DNA of 64,000 nucleotides from Streptomyces fragilis (GTDB taxonomy: Bacteria > Actinomycetota > Actinomycetes > Streptomycetales > Streptomycetaceae), in NCBI RefSeq assembly GCF_003112515.1, contig NZ_BEVZ01000004.1, positions 62,001-126,000 on the forward strand. The letters run 5' to 3'. Position 1 is the first letter of the stretch, and each line of letters opens with the position of its first letter. This document shows, piece after piece, positions 51,910 to 62,142 of this stretch. The notes beneath the pieces are model-generated. The model was not told the origin of the DNA. It did not search any database and was given only the letters and a program-made list of their open reading frames with translations. Both the position numbers and the translations under genes were made by a program.

Positions 51910-52758
51910 ATGACATCCACTCTCCTGCGACCTCACCCTCCCCGCACGACCCGGACCACGGGGGCGGGCCCGCGGGCACTGGCCCGGGACTGGTCCGAGA
52001 TCCAGGAACGCATGCTGGTCCCGCTCTACGAGGCCGTGCACACGCGCTTGGGGGTGGGCCCCGGCACCCGGCTGCTGGGGCTCGGCTGCGGCTCGGGACT
52101 GGCCCTGCTGATGGCGGCGGCACGGGGCGCCGACGTCACCGGCGTGGAGACGGACTCACCCGAACGGCTCAACCTGGCGCGGGAAAGGCTCGCAGCACAC
52201 GAGCAGGGCGGCGACGCCTCGGGTCCGGCGGGCGGCGCGCGGCTGGCCGAACACCCGCCGGCCCGTGCGCAGGCGTACACGGTGGTGACGTCGCTGGAGC
52301 CGGTCGGCTGCCTCACCGGGGACACCGACGCCCTGATCGCCCGGCTGCGGGACGCCGCGCCGCTGGCCGAACGCGGCGCGGCCGTGGTGCTGACCGGATG
52401 GGGGCCGCCCGAGCGGTGCGCGACGGCGGCGGTGCTGCGGGTCGCGGAGCGGCTGGCGGAGCCGCGTTCGCCGGGGAGGTGGCGGCCGGCCGGCCGGGAC
52501 GACCTGGAGGACGTGGCCCGGCGGGCCGGTCTGGTCCCCGACGGCTCGGGCCGGGTCTCCTGCCCCTTCGGCTACGCGGGGATCGACAGCGCGGTGCGGG
52601 GACTGTGGTCGACCGGGCTGTTCGACGCGGCCGCCGCCGCCACGGACCCCGCCCAGGTCGACAAGGAGCTGCGCGAGGCCCTGCACCCGTACGTGCGGGC
52701 GGACGGCACGGTGTGGATGCCGAACGTCTTCCGCTACCTCGTCGCCCGCACCCGCTGA
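51910..52758 (+). CDS. Class I SAM-dependent methyltransferase-like protein
   Basis: A 282-residue protein with the SAM-binding glycine loop LLGLGCGSGLALLMAA (motif I) near residue 57 and an acidic loop-2 residue in ADVTGVETDSPERLN. No catalytic motif gives the acceptor. Two Arg/Gly/Pro-rich loops lengthen the fold. The ATG at 51910 is used; a TTG at 51898 is in frame and the ribosome site (GGGG) is weak. The gene stands alone, converging on ffh. Confidence 0.78.
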   Translation: MTSTLLRPHPPRTTRTTGAGPRALARDWSEIQERMLVPLYEAVHTRLGVGPGTRLLGLGCGSGLALLMAAARGADVTGVETDSPERLNLARERLAAHEQGGDASGPAGGARLAEHPPARAQAYTVVTSLEPVGCLTGDTDALIARLRDAAPLAERGAAVVLTGWGPPERCATAAVLRVAERLAEPRSPGRWRPAGRDDLEDVARRAGLVPDGSGRVSCPFGYAGIDSAVRGLWSTGLFDAAAAATDPAQVDKELREALHPYVRADGTVWMPNVFRYLVARTR

Positions 52759-52829
52759 CGCGGCCGCGGGCGTCCGCCGGGGTCCCGCCGGACGCCGGAG
52801 CCGGGTACCGCCGGGTGTCCCGAACGCGA

Positions 52830-52865
52830 GAGCCGGGCTGCCCCCTGCGGGGGCACACCCGGCTC
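52830..52865. terminator. Bipartite hairpin between methyltransferase and ffh
   Basis: GAGCCGGG (52830-52837) pairs with CCCGGCTC (52858-52865), and GCCCCC/GGGGGC forms an inner stem. It lies in the gap of two converging genes and can terminate either. Confidence 0.68.
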
Positions 52866-52925
52866 GGCGTCGCACCGATCGGCGCGGCTGTGCGTGAACT
52901 GCGCGACCGTGCGTGAACTGACGCG

Positions 52926-54479
52926 TCAGCCCATGAACTTCTTGAACTCGTCGGGGAGTTCGAAGTTCTTGGCGTCCTGCTGGGGCAGGCCGAAGGCGTT
53001 GCCGCCCTGCGCGGCGGCGGCCTCGCGACGCTGCGCCTCCTCCAGCTCCTGCTGCTTGCGCTTCATCGGGTTGCCGGAGCGCTGCTTGCCCTTGGCCTTC
53101 TTCTGCTGCTTCTTCTGGCGGCCCGGACCGCCGCCCATGCCCGGCATTCCCGGCACGCCCGGCATCCCGCCGCCCTGGGCCATCCGGGACATCATCTTGC
53201 GGGCCTCGAGGAACCGCTCGATCAGGTTCTTCACCGCGCTGACCTCGACGCCCGAACCCCTGGCGATACGGGCGCGGCGGGAGCCGTTGACGATCAGCGG
53301 GTCGGTGCGCTCGGCGGGGGTCATCGACTTGATGATCGCCGCGGTGCGGTCGACCTCGCGCTCGTCCAGGTTGTTGATCTGGTCCTTGATCTGGCCCATG
53401 CCGGGGAGCATGCCGAGCAGCTTGGAGATCGACCCCATCTTGCGGACCTGCTCCATCTGGGACAGGAAGTCGTCGAGGGTGAACTCCTGGCCCTTCTTGG
53501 AGGCCAGCTTGGAGGCCATCTTCTCGGCCTCGGCCTGGTCGAAGGTCTTCTCCGCCTGCTCGATCAGGGTGAGCAGGTCACCCATGTCGAGGATGCGGGA
53601 GGCCATCCGGTCCGGGTGGAAGGCGTCGAAGTCGTCCAGCTTCTCGCCGTTCGAGGCGAACATGATCGGCTTGCCGGTGATCGACGCGATCGACAGGGCC
53701 GCGCCGCCGCGGGCGTCGCCGTCGAGCTTGGAGAGCACCACGCCGTCGAAGCCGACGCCGTCGCGGAAGGCCTCGGCCGTGTTGACCGCGTCCTGACCGA
53801 TCATCGCGTCGACGACGAAGAGGATCTCGTCCGGGCTCACCGCGTCCCGGATGTCGGCGGCCTGCTGCATCATCTCGGCGTCGATGCCGAGGCGGCCGGC
53901 GGTGTCCACGATCACGATGTCGTGGACCTTGGTCCGCGCGAAGTCGATGGAGTCCTTGGCGACCTTCACCGGGTCGCCGACGCCGTTGCCCGGCTCCGGC
54001 GCGTAGACCGCGACGCCGGCGCGCTCGGCGACGACGCTCAGCTGGTTCACGGCGTTGGGGCGCTGGAGGTCGGCCGCGACGAGCAGCGGGGAGTGGCCTT
54101 GGTCCTTGAGCCACTTGCCGAGCTTGCCCGCGAGGGTGGTCTTACCGGCACCCTGCAGACCGGCCAGCATGATCACGGTGGGCGCGGTCTTGGCGAAGCG
54201 CAGCCGGCGGGTCTCGCCGCCGAGGATGGTGACCAGCTCGTCGTTGACGATCTTGATGACCTGCTGGGCCGGGTTCAGCGCCTTCGAGACCTCGGAGCCG
54301 AGGGCACGCTCCTTGACGCTCTTGATGAAGGAGCGCACGACCGGCAGGGCGACGTCCGCCTCGAGGAGCGCGATGCGGATCTCGCGCGCCGTGGCGTCGA
54401 TGTCAGCCTCGGAGAGCCGGCCTTTCCCGCGGAGGTTTTTGAAAGTCGCGCTGAGGCGGTCGGAGAGGGTATCGAACAC
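52926..54479 (-). CDS. ffh: Signal recognition particle protein Ffh (SRP54)
   Basis: GTPase of 517 residues that targets nascent membrane proteins with 4.5S RNA. N domain MFDTLSDRLSATFKNLRGK, G1 in AGLQGAGKTTLAGKLG, DTAGR and TKLDG-type loops (SKLDGDARGGAA), and a methionine-rich M domain (GMPGVPGMPGMGGG linker, then basic residues). A further Gly/Gln/Lys-rich C-terminus is usual in Streptomyces. The SRP receptor gene ftsY is 8 kb away. Confidence 0.96.
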   Translation of the reverse strand: MFDTLSDRLSATFKNLRGKGRLSEADIDATAREIRIALLEADVALPVVRSFIKSVKERALGSEVSKALNPAQQVIKIVNDELVTILGGETRRLRFAKTAPTVIMLAGLQGAGKTTLAGKLGKWLKDQGHSPLLVAADLQRPNAVNQLSVVAERAGVAVYAPEPGNGVGDPVKVAKDSIDFARTKVHDIVIVDTAGRLGIDAEMMQQAADIRDAVSPDEILFVVDAMIGQDAVNTAEAFRDGVGFDGVVLSKLDGDARGGAALSIASITGKPIMFASNGEKLDDFDAFHPDRMASRILDMGDLLTLIEQAEKTFDQAEAEKMASKLASKKGQEFTLDDFLSQMEQVRKMGSISKLLGMLPGMGQIKDQINNLDEREVDRTAAIIKSMTPAERTDPLIVNGSRRARIARGSGVEVSAVKNLIERFLEARKMMSRMAQGGGMPGVPGMPGMGGGPGRQKKQQKKAKGKQRSGNPMKRKQQELEEAQRREAAAAQGGNAFGLPQQDAKNFELPDEFKKFMG

Positions 54480-54570
54480 GGCGCTCGTCGGTCCTCGGTG
54501 TCGGGGGCGGATGAATGTGGTGTCCAGGGTATCCGCCCCGGACCCCTCCCGGTCCCTGCCGGTACCTTCC

Positions 54571-54595
54571 CGCCCGCGCGTGCACCGCGCGGGCG
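54571..54595 (-). terminator. 10-bp stem terminator after glnD
   Basis: CGCCCGCGCG and CGCGCGGGCG (54571-54580, 54586-54595) pair perfectly with loop TGCAC, 32 bases after the glnD stop. Confidence 0.7.
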
Positions 54596-54626
54596 CTCGG
54601 GCCGACCGCGCCCGGGGCCGTGCGGG

Positions 54627-57176
54627 TCAGGTGGTGCGGAGGGTGCGTTCGAGGTCGCGGGCGACCTCGGCGGCCTCCGCGTCGGGGAGGGGTTCTCCCT
54701 TGACGTCCGTGACGTAGAAGCTGTCGACCACGTTGGCCCCCAGCGTGCTGACGTGGGCGCTGCGGACCCGCACCCCCGCCGTCTCCAGGGCCCGGCCGAT
54801 CCGGTGCAGCAGTCCCGGCGCGTCGTGCGCCCGGACCTCGATCACCGTGGCGTGCCGGGACGCCGCCCGGGCGACGGTGACCTGCGGGGGCGCCGCCGGT
54901 CCCCCGCGGCGCCGCGGGTAGGCGGCGTCGCGCTCGGCGAGGCGGGCCGCGATGTCGAGGGAGCCGTCCAGCGCGCGGACCAGGTCGGCGCGGAGCCTGG
55001 CGGCCTGCGGGAGGGAGCCGTACTCGGCGGCGACCCGCCAGTCGAGCAGCAGCACCGCGGCGTCGACGCCGTCCGGCAGCTCCAGCGGCCGCAGCTCGGC
55101 GGTGCGCACGGTCAGCCGGTGCAGGGCCAGCACCCCGGCCACGGCGGGCAGCACGCCGCCGCGCTCGGGCACCGCGATCCGCAGTTCGGCCCCCAACGGC
55201 TCCGGCTGGTCCTCCCGGTCCTCCCGGTCCGCCCGGTCCGCCCGGTCCACAGGGCCCGCCCGGCCCGCCTGGTCCCGGCGGTCTCCCTGGTCCCGCCGTT
55301 CCGGCGTCCCGGTCTCCTCCCGGTCCGCCCCCGCCCCCCTCTGGGCGCGCAGCGACAGCACCGGGCCCTGGGTGACGACCGCCTCCAGGGCGAGCCGTTC
55401 CTGCTCGGCTGTGGGCGCGGCGTGCTGCGGGCCCGCCGGCGGCTCGCCGGCCAGGACCGCCGAGACGCGGGCCGCCAGGTCGGCGACCAGCGAGGCCCGC
55501 CAGGACGACCAGGCGGCCGGCCCGGTGGCCAGCGCGTCCGCCTCGGTGAGCGCGTGCAGCAGCTCGAGCGTGCTCTGCGAGCCGACCGCGTCGGCGACCA
55601 GCTGGATGGTGGCCGGGTCGTCGAGGTCACGGCGGGTGGCGGTCTCGACGAGCAGCAGGTGGTGGCGGACCAGGGTGCCCAGCACGGCGACGTCCTGCCG
55701 GTCGAAGCCGATGCGCGCGGCGACGTCCTTGACGATGGTCTCGCCGGCCACCGAGTGGTCGCCCGGCCAGCCCTTGCCGATGTCGTGGAGCAGCGCGGCG
55801 ACCAGCAGCAGGTCGGGGCGGCCGACCCGGCGGATGGTCCGGGAGGCGCGGACGGCGGTCTCGATCAGGTGGCGGTCGACCGTCCAGACGTGGACGGCGT
55901 TGCGCTGGGGGCGGCAGCGGACCCGTTCCCAGTCCGGCAGCAGCCGGGTGATCAGCCCTTCCGCGTCCAGGGCGTCCCAGACGTCCACGGCGGGACGGCC
56001 GGAGCCCAGCAGGGTGACCAGCTGCTCCCGGGCCTCGGCGGGCCAGGGCACCGGCATCGGCGCGGTGTCGGCGGCCAGCCGCCGCACGGCGTGCAGCGAC
56101 AGCGGCAGCCCGGCCTCGGCGGCCGCTGCGGCGGCGCGCAGCGGGAGGACGGGGTCGCGGTCGGGCCGTGCGGCGCGGGCCAGCACGACCTCGCCGTCCT
56201 GTTCCACGACGCCCTCGGCGAGCGGGGTGCGCTCCGGGGCCGGGCGGCCGCCGCCCAGCAGGGTGCGCAGCCGGGGCCTGGACGAGCGGGCCCGCAGCAC
56301 CCGGCCGACCTCGCGCCAGGTGACGTCACCGGCGTAGGAGATGACACGGGCGGCCTCGTAGACCTGACGCAGCAGGACGTCGGCGTCGAGCAGGCCGAGG
56401 CGTGCGGCGACCTGGTCCTGCTCCTGGAGGGAGAGGCGGTCGGTGGCCCGCCCGGTGGTGAGGTGGAGGGCGTCGCGGACGTCGAGGAGGGTGCGGCGGG
56501 CCGCGTCGAGACCTTCGCGCGGGGCGTCGGCGAGCCAGGAGGCGGCGACGGCGCGCAGCGCGGTGGCGTCGCGGAGGCCGCCGTGGGCCTCCTTGAGGTC
56601 GGGTTCGAGGAGGAAGCGGAGTTCGCCGGCGCGGTCGGCGCGCTCGGCGCACAGGTCCCGCAGCTCGGGCAGGCGCCGGGCGGCCTGGTTGCGCCAGTCG
56701 GCGAGGACGGCGGTGCGCAGGCCGGTGGTGAGGGTCAGGTCGCCGGCCAGGTGGCGGGCGTCGAGCAGGCCGAGCTGGACCTTGAGGTCGTCGGCGGCGG
56801 TCCTGCGCGCCTCGGAGGTGGTGCGGACCGAATGGTCCAGGGCGAGGCCCAGGTCCCAGACGGGGTACCAGAGCCGGTCGGCGACGGCGGCGACCGCGTC
56901 CGGGTCGGAGCCGTCGTGCAGGAGCAGCAGGTCGAGGTCGCTGCGCGGGGAGAGCTCCCCGCGGCCGTAGCCTCCGACGGCGACCAGGGCGAGGCCCCGG
57001 GCGCCGGGCGCGGCGGCGGCGAACAGTCCGGCCAGCCAGCGGTCGGTGATGTCGGCCAGGGCCTTACGGCGCGACGGCCCGGACCGAGCCTCCTCCTGGA
57101 GGAGGCCCAGCCGGGCCGCCGCGTAGCCGCCGGGTCCCGAGTTCTCGGTCTCTTCACGCGTGTCCGTGCTCGTCAC
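54627..57176 (-). CDS. glnD: PII-modifying nucleotidyltransferase GlnD
   Basis: Enzyme of 849 residues that modifies and demodifies the PII protein according to nitrogen supply; in actinobacteria the modification is adenylylation of Tyr51. The nucleotidyltransferase site is in GGYGRGELSPRSDLDLL (G-x-x-x-D-x-D), the HD phosphohydrolase in LLHDIGKGWPGDHS, and two ACT domains at the end (GVLPAVAGVLALHRL and DAPGLLHRIGRALETAG). Between HD and ACT there is a 45-residue insert rich in Asp and Arg repeats (DRADRADREDRED). The GTG at 57176 lies about 50 bases after glnK. Confidence 0.95.
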   Translation of the reverse strand: MTSTDTREETENSGPGGYAAARLGLLQEEARSGPSRRKALADITDRWLAGLFAAAAPGARGLALVAVGGYGRGELSPRSDLDLLLLHDGSDPDAVAAVADRLWYPVWDLGLALDHSVRTTSEARRTAADDLKVQLGLLDARHLAGDLTLTTGLRTAVLADWRNQAARRLPELRDLCAERADRAGELRFLLEPDLKEAHGGLRDATALRAVAASWLADAPREGLDAARRTLLDVRDALHLTTGRATDRLSLQEQDQVAARLGLLDADVLLRQVYEAARVISYAGDVTWREVGRVLRARSSRPRLRTLLGGGRPAPERTPLAEGVVEQDGEVVLARAARPDRDPVLPLRAAAAAAEAGLPLSLHAVRRLAADTAPMPVPWPAEAREQLVTLLGSGRPAVDVWDALDAEGLITRLLPDWERVRCRPQRNAVHVWTVDRHLIETAVRASRTIRRVGRPDLLLVAALLHDIGKGWPGDHSVAGETIVKDVAARIGFDRQDVAVLGTLVRHHLLLVETATRRDLDDPATIQLVADAVGSQSTLELLHALTEADALATGPAAWSSWRASLVADLAARVSAVLAGEPPAGPQHAAPTAEQERLALEAVVTQGPVLSLRAQRGAGADREETGTPERRDQGDRRDQAGRAGPVDRADRADREDREDQPEPLGAELRIAVPERGGVLPAVAGVLALHRLTVRTAELRPLELPDGVDAAVLLLDWRVAAEYGSLPQAARLRADLVRALDGSLDIAARLAERDAAYPRRRGGPAAPPQVTVARAASRHATVIEVRAHDAPGLLHRIGRALETAGVRVRSAHVSTLGANVVDSFYVTDVKGEPLPDAEAAEVARDLERTLRTT

Positions 57177-57224
57177 CGGCGACTCCGTTCCTCTGGCTGC
57201 CCCGCAGGGCTTCCGCTCGCTGCC

Positions 57225-58885
<1,661 letters not shown>

Positions 58886-59003
58886 CGGCGTCTCCTCGTC
58901 GTGGGTCGCGGCCCGTGCGGGCTACCTGGGCGGGTGGGGAGGTGGTGGGCCTGTCGTTCGCCACGAGATTGACGCAGCGCCGTTTCGGCCATGACCCCTC
59001 GTT

Positions 59004-59039
59004 GTTTCGCACCGGTGACGAAGAAGCCGTGCGTGTTAC
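59004..59039 (-). promoter_or_regulatory. GlnR-box-like site upstream of amtB
   Basis: On the minus strand the sequence reads GTAAC (59039-59035), a gap, then GTCAC-CGGTGC-GAAAC (59019-59004). GTnAC-n6-GaAAC is the half pattern of the GlnR box. The second repeat is complete; the first has only a good GTAAC. It lies 119-154 bases before the amtB start, the right place for nitrogen control. Confidence 0.62.
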
Positions 59040-59174
59040 GCGTCCATGAACTGGGGGACGGCGCACAGGGGCCGGCCGCGGCGGCCTTCCGACGACCTGG
59101 CGGGGGGAGCCGAGTCGGGCGGTTCGGGAAGGCCGGCCGCGGCCGGGGTACGGGAGGGCTGCTCCAGGAGCAGG

Positions 59175-60662
59175 TCAGACGGCCGCGGCGGCCTCGGGAA
59201 GCTCTTCCGACAGCTGGCGGGTGATGTCCCGGACGGCGGGGAGTTCCTTGTAGTCACGCGCGGCCGTGTCGGCGGTCTTGCGGATGCGGGTGTTGACCCG
59301 CTCGGAGCGGACCTTTTTGGCCACCCTCATGGCCTGTCCGAGCATCACGGTGCTCTGCTCCGGCTCGCTCTGCAGGAGGTGCACGCTCGCCATCCCGACC
59401 AGGTTCAGCGCGTAGGAACGCTGGTGGTCGGGGTCCTGCGCGAACAGCTCGACGGCCTTCTTCATCAGCGGTTCCGCCATCGAGGCGTAGATCGGACTGC
59501 GGCCCGCCACGTAGGCGAGGTCGCGGAAGGAGTGCGAGTTCTCGCCGTTCAGCTCCGCCTCGGTGAAGAAGCCGATCCAGTCGGGCTCCGGCTCGCCCCA
59601 CTCCTGGGCGTCGGCGAAGGTGTCCTCGGCCATCCGCACCGCGCGCTTGCACTTGCCGGGCTGGCCCATGTTCGCGTAGGCGCGGCCCTCCATCGCATAC
59701 AGCATCGCCTGGGTGCGGGGGCTGGCGCAGTCGCGGCTGCCGTACTGGGCGAGGTGGATGAGCTCCAGCGCGTCGTCCGGCCGGCCGAGATGGATCATCT
59801 GGCGGCCCATCGAGGACAGGATGTACGAGCCGAGCGGCTTGTCCCCCGCCTCCTTCGCCGCGTGCAGGGCGAGCACGAAGTACTTCTGCGCGGTGGGCTG
59901 CAGGCCCACGTCGTAGCTCATCCAGCCGGCCAGCTCGGCGAGCTCGGCCGCGAAGCCGAACAGCCGGCGCGCGGTCGGCTCGGGGTGGCTCTCCTGGAGA
60001 AGGTCGGTGACCTCGTGGAGCTGGCCGACGACCGCCTTGCGGCGCAGGCCGCCACCGCACTGGGCGTCCCACTGGCGGAACATCTCGATGGTGTTCGCCA
60101 GCTGGTCGAGCTCCGGCCCGGACAGGCCGCCGCGCCGGCCGGAGGAGTGGGCGGCCGGCTCCAGGGGCGAGGCGGGCGAGGGCACCAGCCAGCGCTGCAT
60201 CGGCTCGATCAGGGACGGCCCCGCGGCCAGCCCCAGGGAGGTGCCGAGGAAGCCGCGGCGGGCCAGCATCAGGTCGCTGCGGGAGAACTCGCCGAGCAGC
60301 GCGACCGTCTGCGGGCCGGTCCAGGGCAGGTCGACGCCGGCCACCGAGGGCGCCTGGTGCGCGGCGCGCAGGCCCAGGTCCTCCACGGCGACGACGCAGC
60401 CGAAACGCTCGGAGAACAACTCGGACAGGATCCGCGGAATGGGTTCTCGCGGGTTCTCGCCGTCCAGCCAGCGGCGGACCCGGGAGGTGTCGGTGGACAC
60501 GTGGTTGGCCCCGAGCTGGCGGGCCCTGCGGTTCACCTGGCGGGCGAGCTCGCCCTTGGACCAGCCGCTGCGGACGAACCACGAATTGAGCAGCTCGTTG
60601 GGGCGCTTCTCAGCGTTCGTCCCGCCTTCGCCGTTGCCGCTCACCGGAACGCCCCCATCCAT
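59175..60662 (-). CDS. nsdA: NsdA, negative regulator of differentiation and antibiotic production
   Basis: Streptomyces regulatory protein of 495 residues. The N-terminal part resembles a helix-turn-helix (GWSKGELARQVNRRARQLG, then DTSRVRRWLDGENPREP). The rest is helical with TPR-like repeats (for example LHAAKEAGDKPLGSYILSS and ALELIHLAQYGSRDCA). The combination and its position next to amtB-glnK-glnD match NsdA, known in S. coelicolor as a repressor of sporulation and antibiotics. Start at ATG 60662 or GTG 60647; the first is taken. The next gene is divergent. Confidence 0.88.
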   Translation of the reverse strand: MDGGVPVSGNGEGGTNAEKRPNELLNSWFVRSGWSKGELARQVNRRARQLGANHVSTDTSRVRRWLDGENPREPIPRILSELFSERFGCVVAVEDLGLRAAHQAPSVAGVDLPWTGPQTVALLGEFSRSDLMLARRGFLGTSLGLAAGPSLIEPMQRWLVPSPASPLEPAAHSSGRRGGLSGPELDQLANTIEMFRQWDAQCGGGLRRKAVVGQLHEVTDLLQESHPEPTARRLFGFAAELAELAGWMSYDVGLQPTAQKYFVLALHAAKEAGDKPLGSYILSSMGRQMIHLGRPDDALELIHLAQYGSRDCASPRTQAMLYAMEGRAYANMGQPGKCKRAVRMAEDTFADAQEWGEPEPDWIGFFTEAELNGENSHSFRDLAYVAGRSPIYASMAEPLMKKAVELFAQDPDHQRSYALNLVGMASVHLLQSEPEQSTVMLGQAMRVAKKVRSERVNTRIRKTADTAARDYKELPAVRDITRQLSEELPEAAAAV

Positions 60663-61218
60663 CCCTGAGACCTGCCGGACCCTGCCCGGGCACGGTCGTG
60701 TCTGCCAACAGCCCTATCAGAATGCCGCCGGACCGTCCTTCGATTCGGCGGATTCCCCGAGCCGCGGGGAGTTCCGCCGCCGCGCCTTCCACGGGGGAGC
60801 CCACCGTCACTCTCCGTCACCGCGAAGCGGTCACAGGAGGTCCGGCGAGCCGTCGGAAAGGTGCTTCTGGCAAGTTCGATCGGGCATGTGCCGCAAGCTT
60901 TGCACACTCAACGTAGCCTCACGGTCACCGCTTCAACCACGCTGGTTCGGGAAACGCCACCTTTCGCCACCCCTACGGGTGAACTCTGAGCCGGTCACCC
61001 GCGATTCACTTGACCCGCGACATCGGAAACCTGTCCGGGAAACCGAATCGGAGCCCGATGCGCGGAGGGGGCGCGAAAAGCCGGCCGTGCCGCCTCGCGC
61101 ACCTCCATGCGCGGTGCGAACCGGGCGAGTCGGGACGGGACGGCGGGTAGTCGCAACGCAGCGTCACGACAGACCTCCGGCACGTAACCAGCCACGCGGC
61201 GGACCCGTTGGAGGGGGC
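60663..61218. other. Divergent gap between nsdA and the primase-like gene
   Basis: No gene is seen in this 556-bp stretch. It must carry the nsdA promoter on the minus strand; the text around 60893-60920 is AT-richer and may hold it. The GGAGGGGG ribosome site of the next gene lies at 61210-61217. Open frames here are shadows. Confidence 0.45.
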
Positions 61219-61899
61219 ATGGGCTTCACGATCGGCGGTATGCGGGATCTCCGTTCCGGCACGCGGTCCGGGGCGCGCGGCGGCGTGCGCCGGCGGGGCC
61301 GGGCCTCCGACTGCACCGCGGTCGCCGAGTTCACCGGTCTCTGGGGCTGGGACGTGGCGCCCGGGGCGCGCGCGGCAGCGCCCGGCGGGGGCTGTTCGTG
61401 CGGGCGCGCGGGTTGTTCCGCGCCGGGGGCGCATCCGCTGGAGCTCGCTGCGGAGGTTCCCGCCGGTTCCACCCTCGACGACGTGGCAGAGGCCTGGTCC
61501 GAGCACCCCGGGGCCGCGGTGATGCTGCCGGTGGGGCGGGCCTTCGACGTGCTCGAGGTCCCGGAGGCCGCCGGGCGCCTGGCCGTGGTGCGGCTGGAGC
61601 GGATGGGGCTGCCGGTGGGGCCGGTGACGGTCACCCCCGAGGGGCGGGCCCAGTTCTTCGTGGCCGTGGGCGCGGCCGAGGAGCTGCCGTCGCTGCTGTA
61701 CCGGATGGGCCTGGACGACGTCGGGCCCGCCGTGGTGCGGGCGCTCGGGGCCGGGGCGTACGTGACGGCTCCGCCGTCGGACCGGGGCGGGCGGGGGCCG
61801 GTGCGGTGGCTGCGCGAGCCGGGCCTCGACTCCGCCGGCGGGCTGCCCGCGGCGCGGCTCCTCCTCGGCACCCTCGCCTACGCCGCCCACCGCTCCTGA
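61219..61899 (+). CDS. Bifunctional primase/polymerase N-terminal-like protein
   Basis: A 226-residue protein of the group often labelled bifunctional DNA primase/polymerase. An Arg-rich N-terminus, then GLWGWDVAPGA, a cysteine-rich loop (CSCGRAGCSAPGAHPLE) that may bind zinc, then PVGRAFDVLEVPEAAG and AQFFVAVG. The primase active-site residues are not evident and the protein is short, so DNA synthesis is unlikely; the function is unknown. GGAGGGGG before the ATG at 61219. It is a distant relative of the 154-residue protein at 4243-4707. Confidence 0.78.
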   Translation: MGFTIGGMRDLRSGTRSGARGGVRRRGRASDCTAVAEFTGLWGWDVAPGARAAAPGGGCSCGRAGCSAPGAHPLELAAEVPAGSTLDDVAEAWSEHPGAAVMLPVGRAFDVLEVPEAAGRLAVVRLERMGLPVGPVTVTPEGRAQFFVAVGAAEELPSLLYRMGLDDVGPAVVRALGAGAYVTAPPSDRGGRGPVRWLREPGLDSAGGLPAARLLLGTLAYAAHRS

Positions 61900-62060
61900 C
61901 GCGGCCCGGCGCGTGACGCGGCCCGGCGTTCCCGACCCGGCCCACCCTGCCTGACCTGTCCGGCCCCCGACGCGGCCCGGCACCTGACGCGGCCCGCCTT
62001 TCCTGACCGGCCCGCCCTTCCTGACGCGACGCGGCCCCCGACGCGCCCCGGCGCCTGAGC
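61900..62060. repeat. Degenerate GC-rich repeat between primase-like gene and ftsY
   Basis: Variants of CTGACGCGGCCCGGC recur about eight times with irregular spacing between two converging genes. No gene is seen. Confidence 0.6.
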
Positions 62061-62079
62061 GGTCCGGCCCCCGGAACGG

Positions 62080-62117
62080 CAGACGCCCGCCAGGCCGGTG
62101 GCCGGGGCGGGCGTCTG
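62080..62117 (-). terminator. 12-bp stem terminator after ftsY
   Basis: CAGACGCCCGCC (62080-62091) and GGCGGGCGTCTG (62106-62117) pair perfectly, 26 bases past the ftsY stop, with a 14-base loop. Confidence 0.75.
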
Positions 62118-62142
62118 GCGGTCCGCGCTGCGTGGGGTGGGT

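Noticed and set aside
51656..51913. 85-codon plus-strand frame before the methyltransferase
   Set aside because: It includes a 9-bp tandem repeat and has no recognisable protein features or ribosome site.
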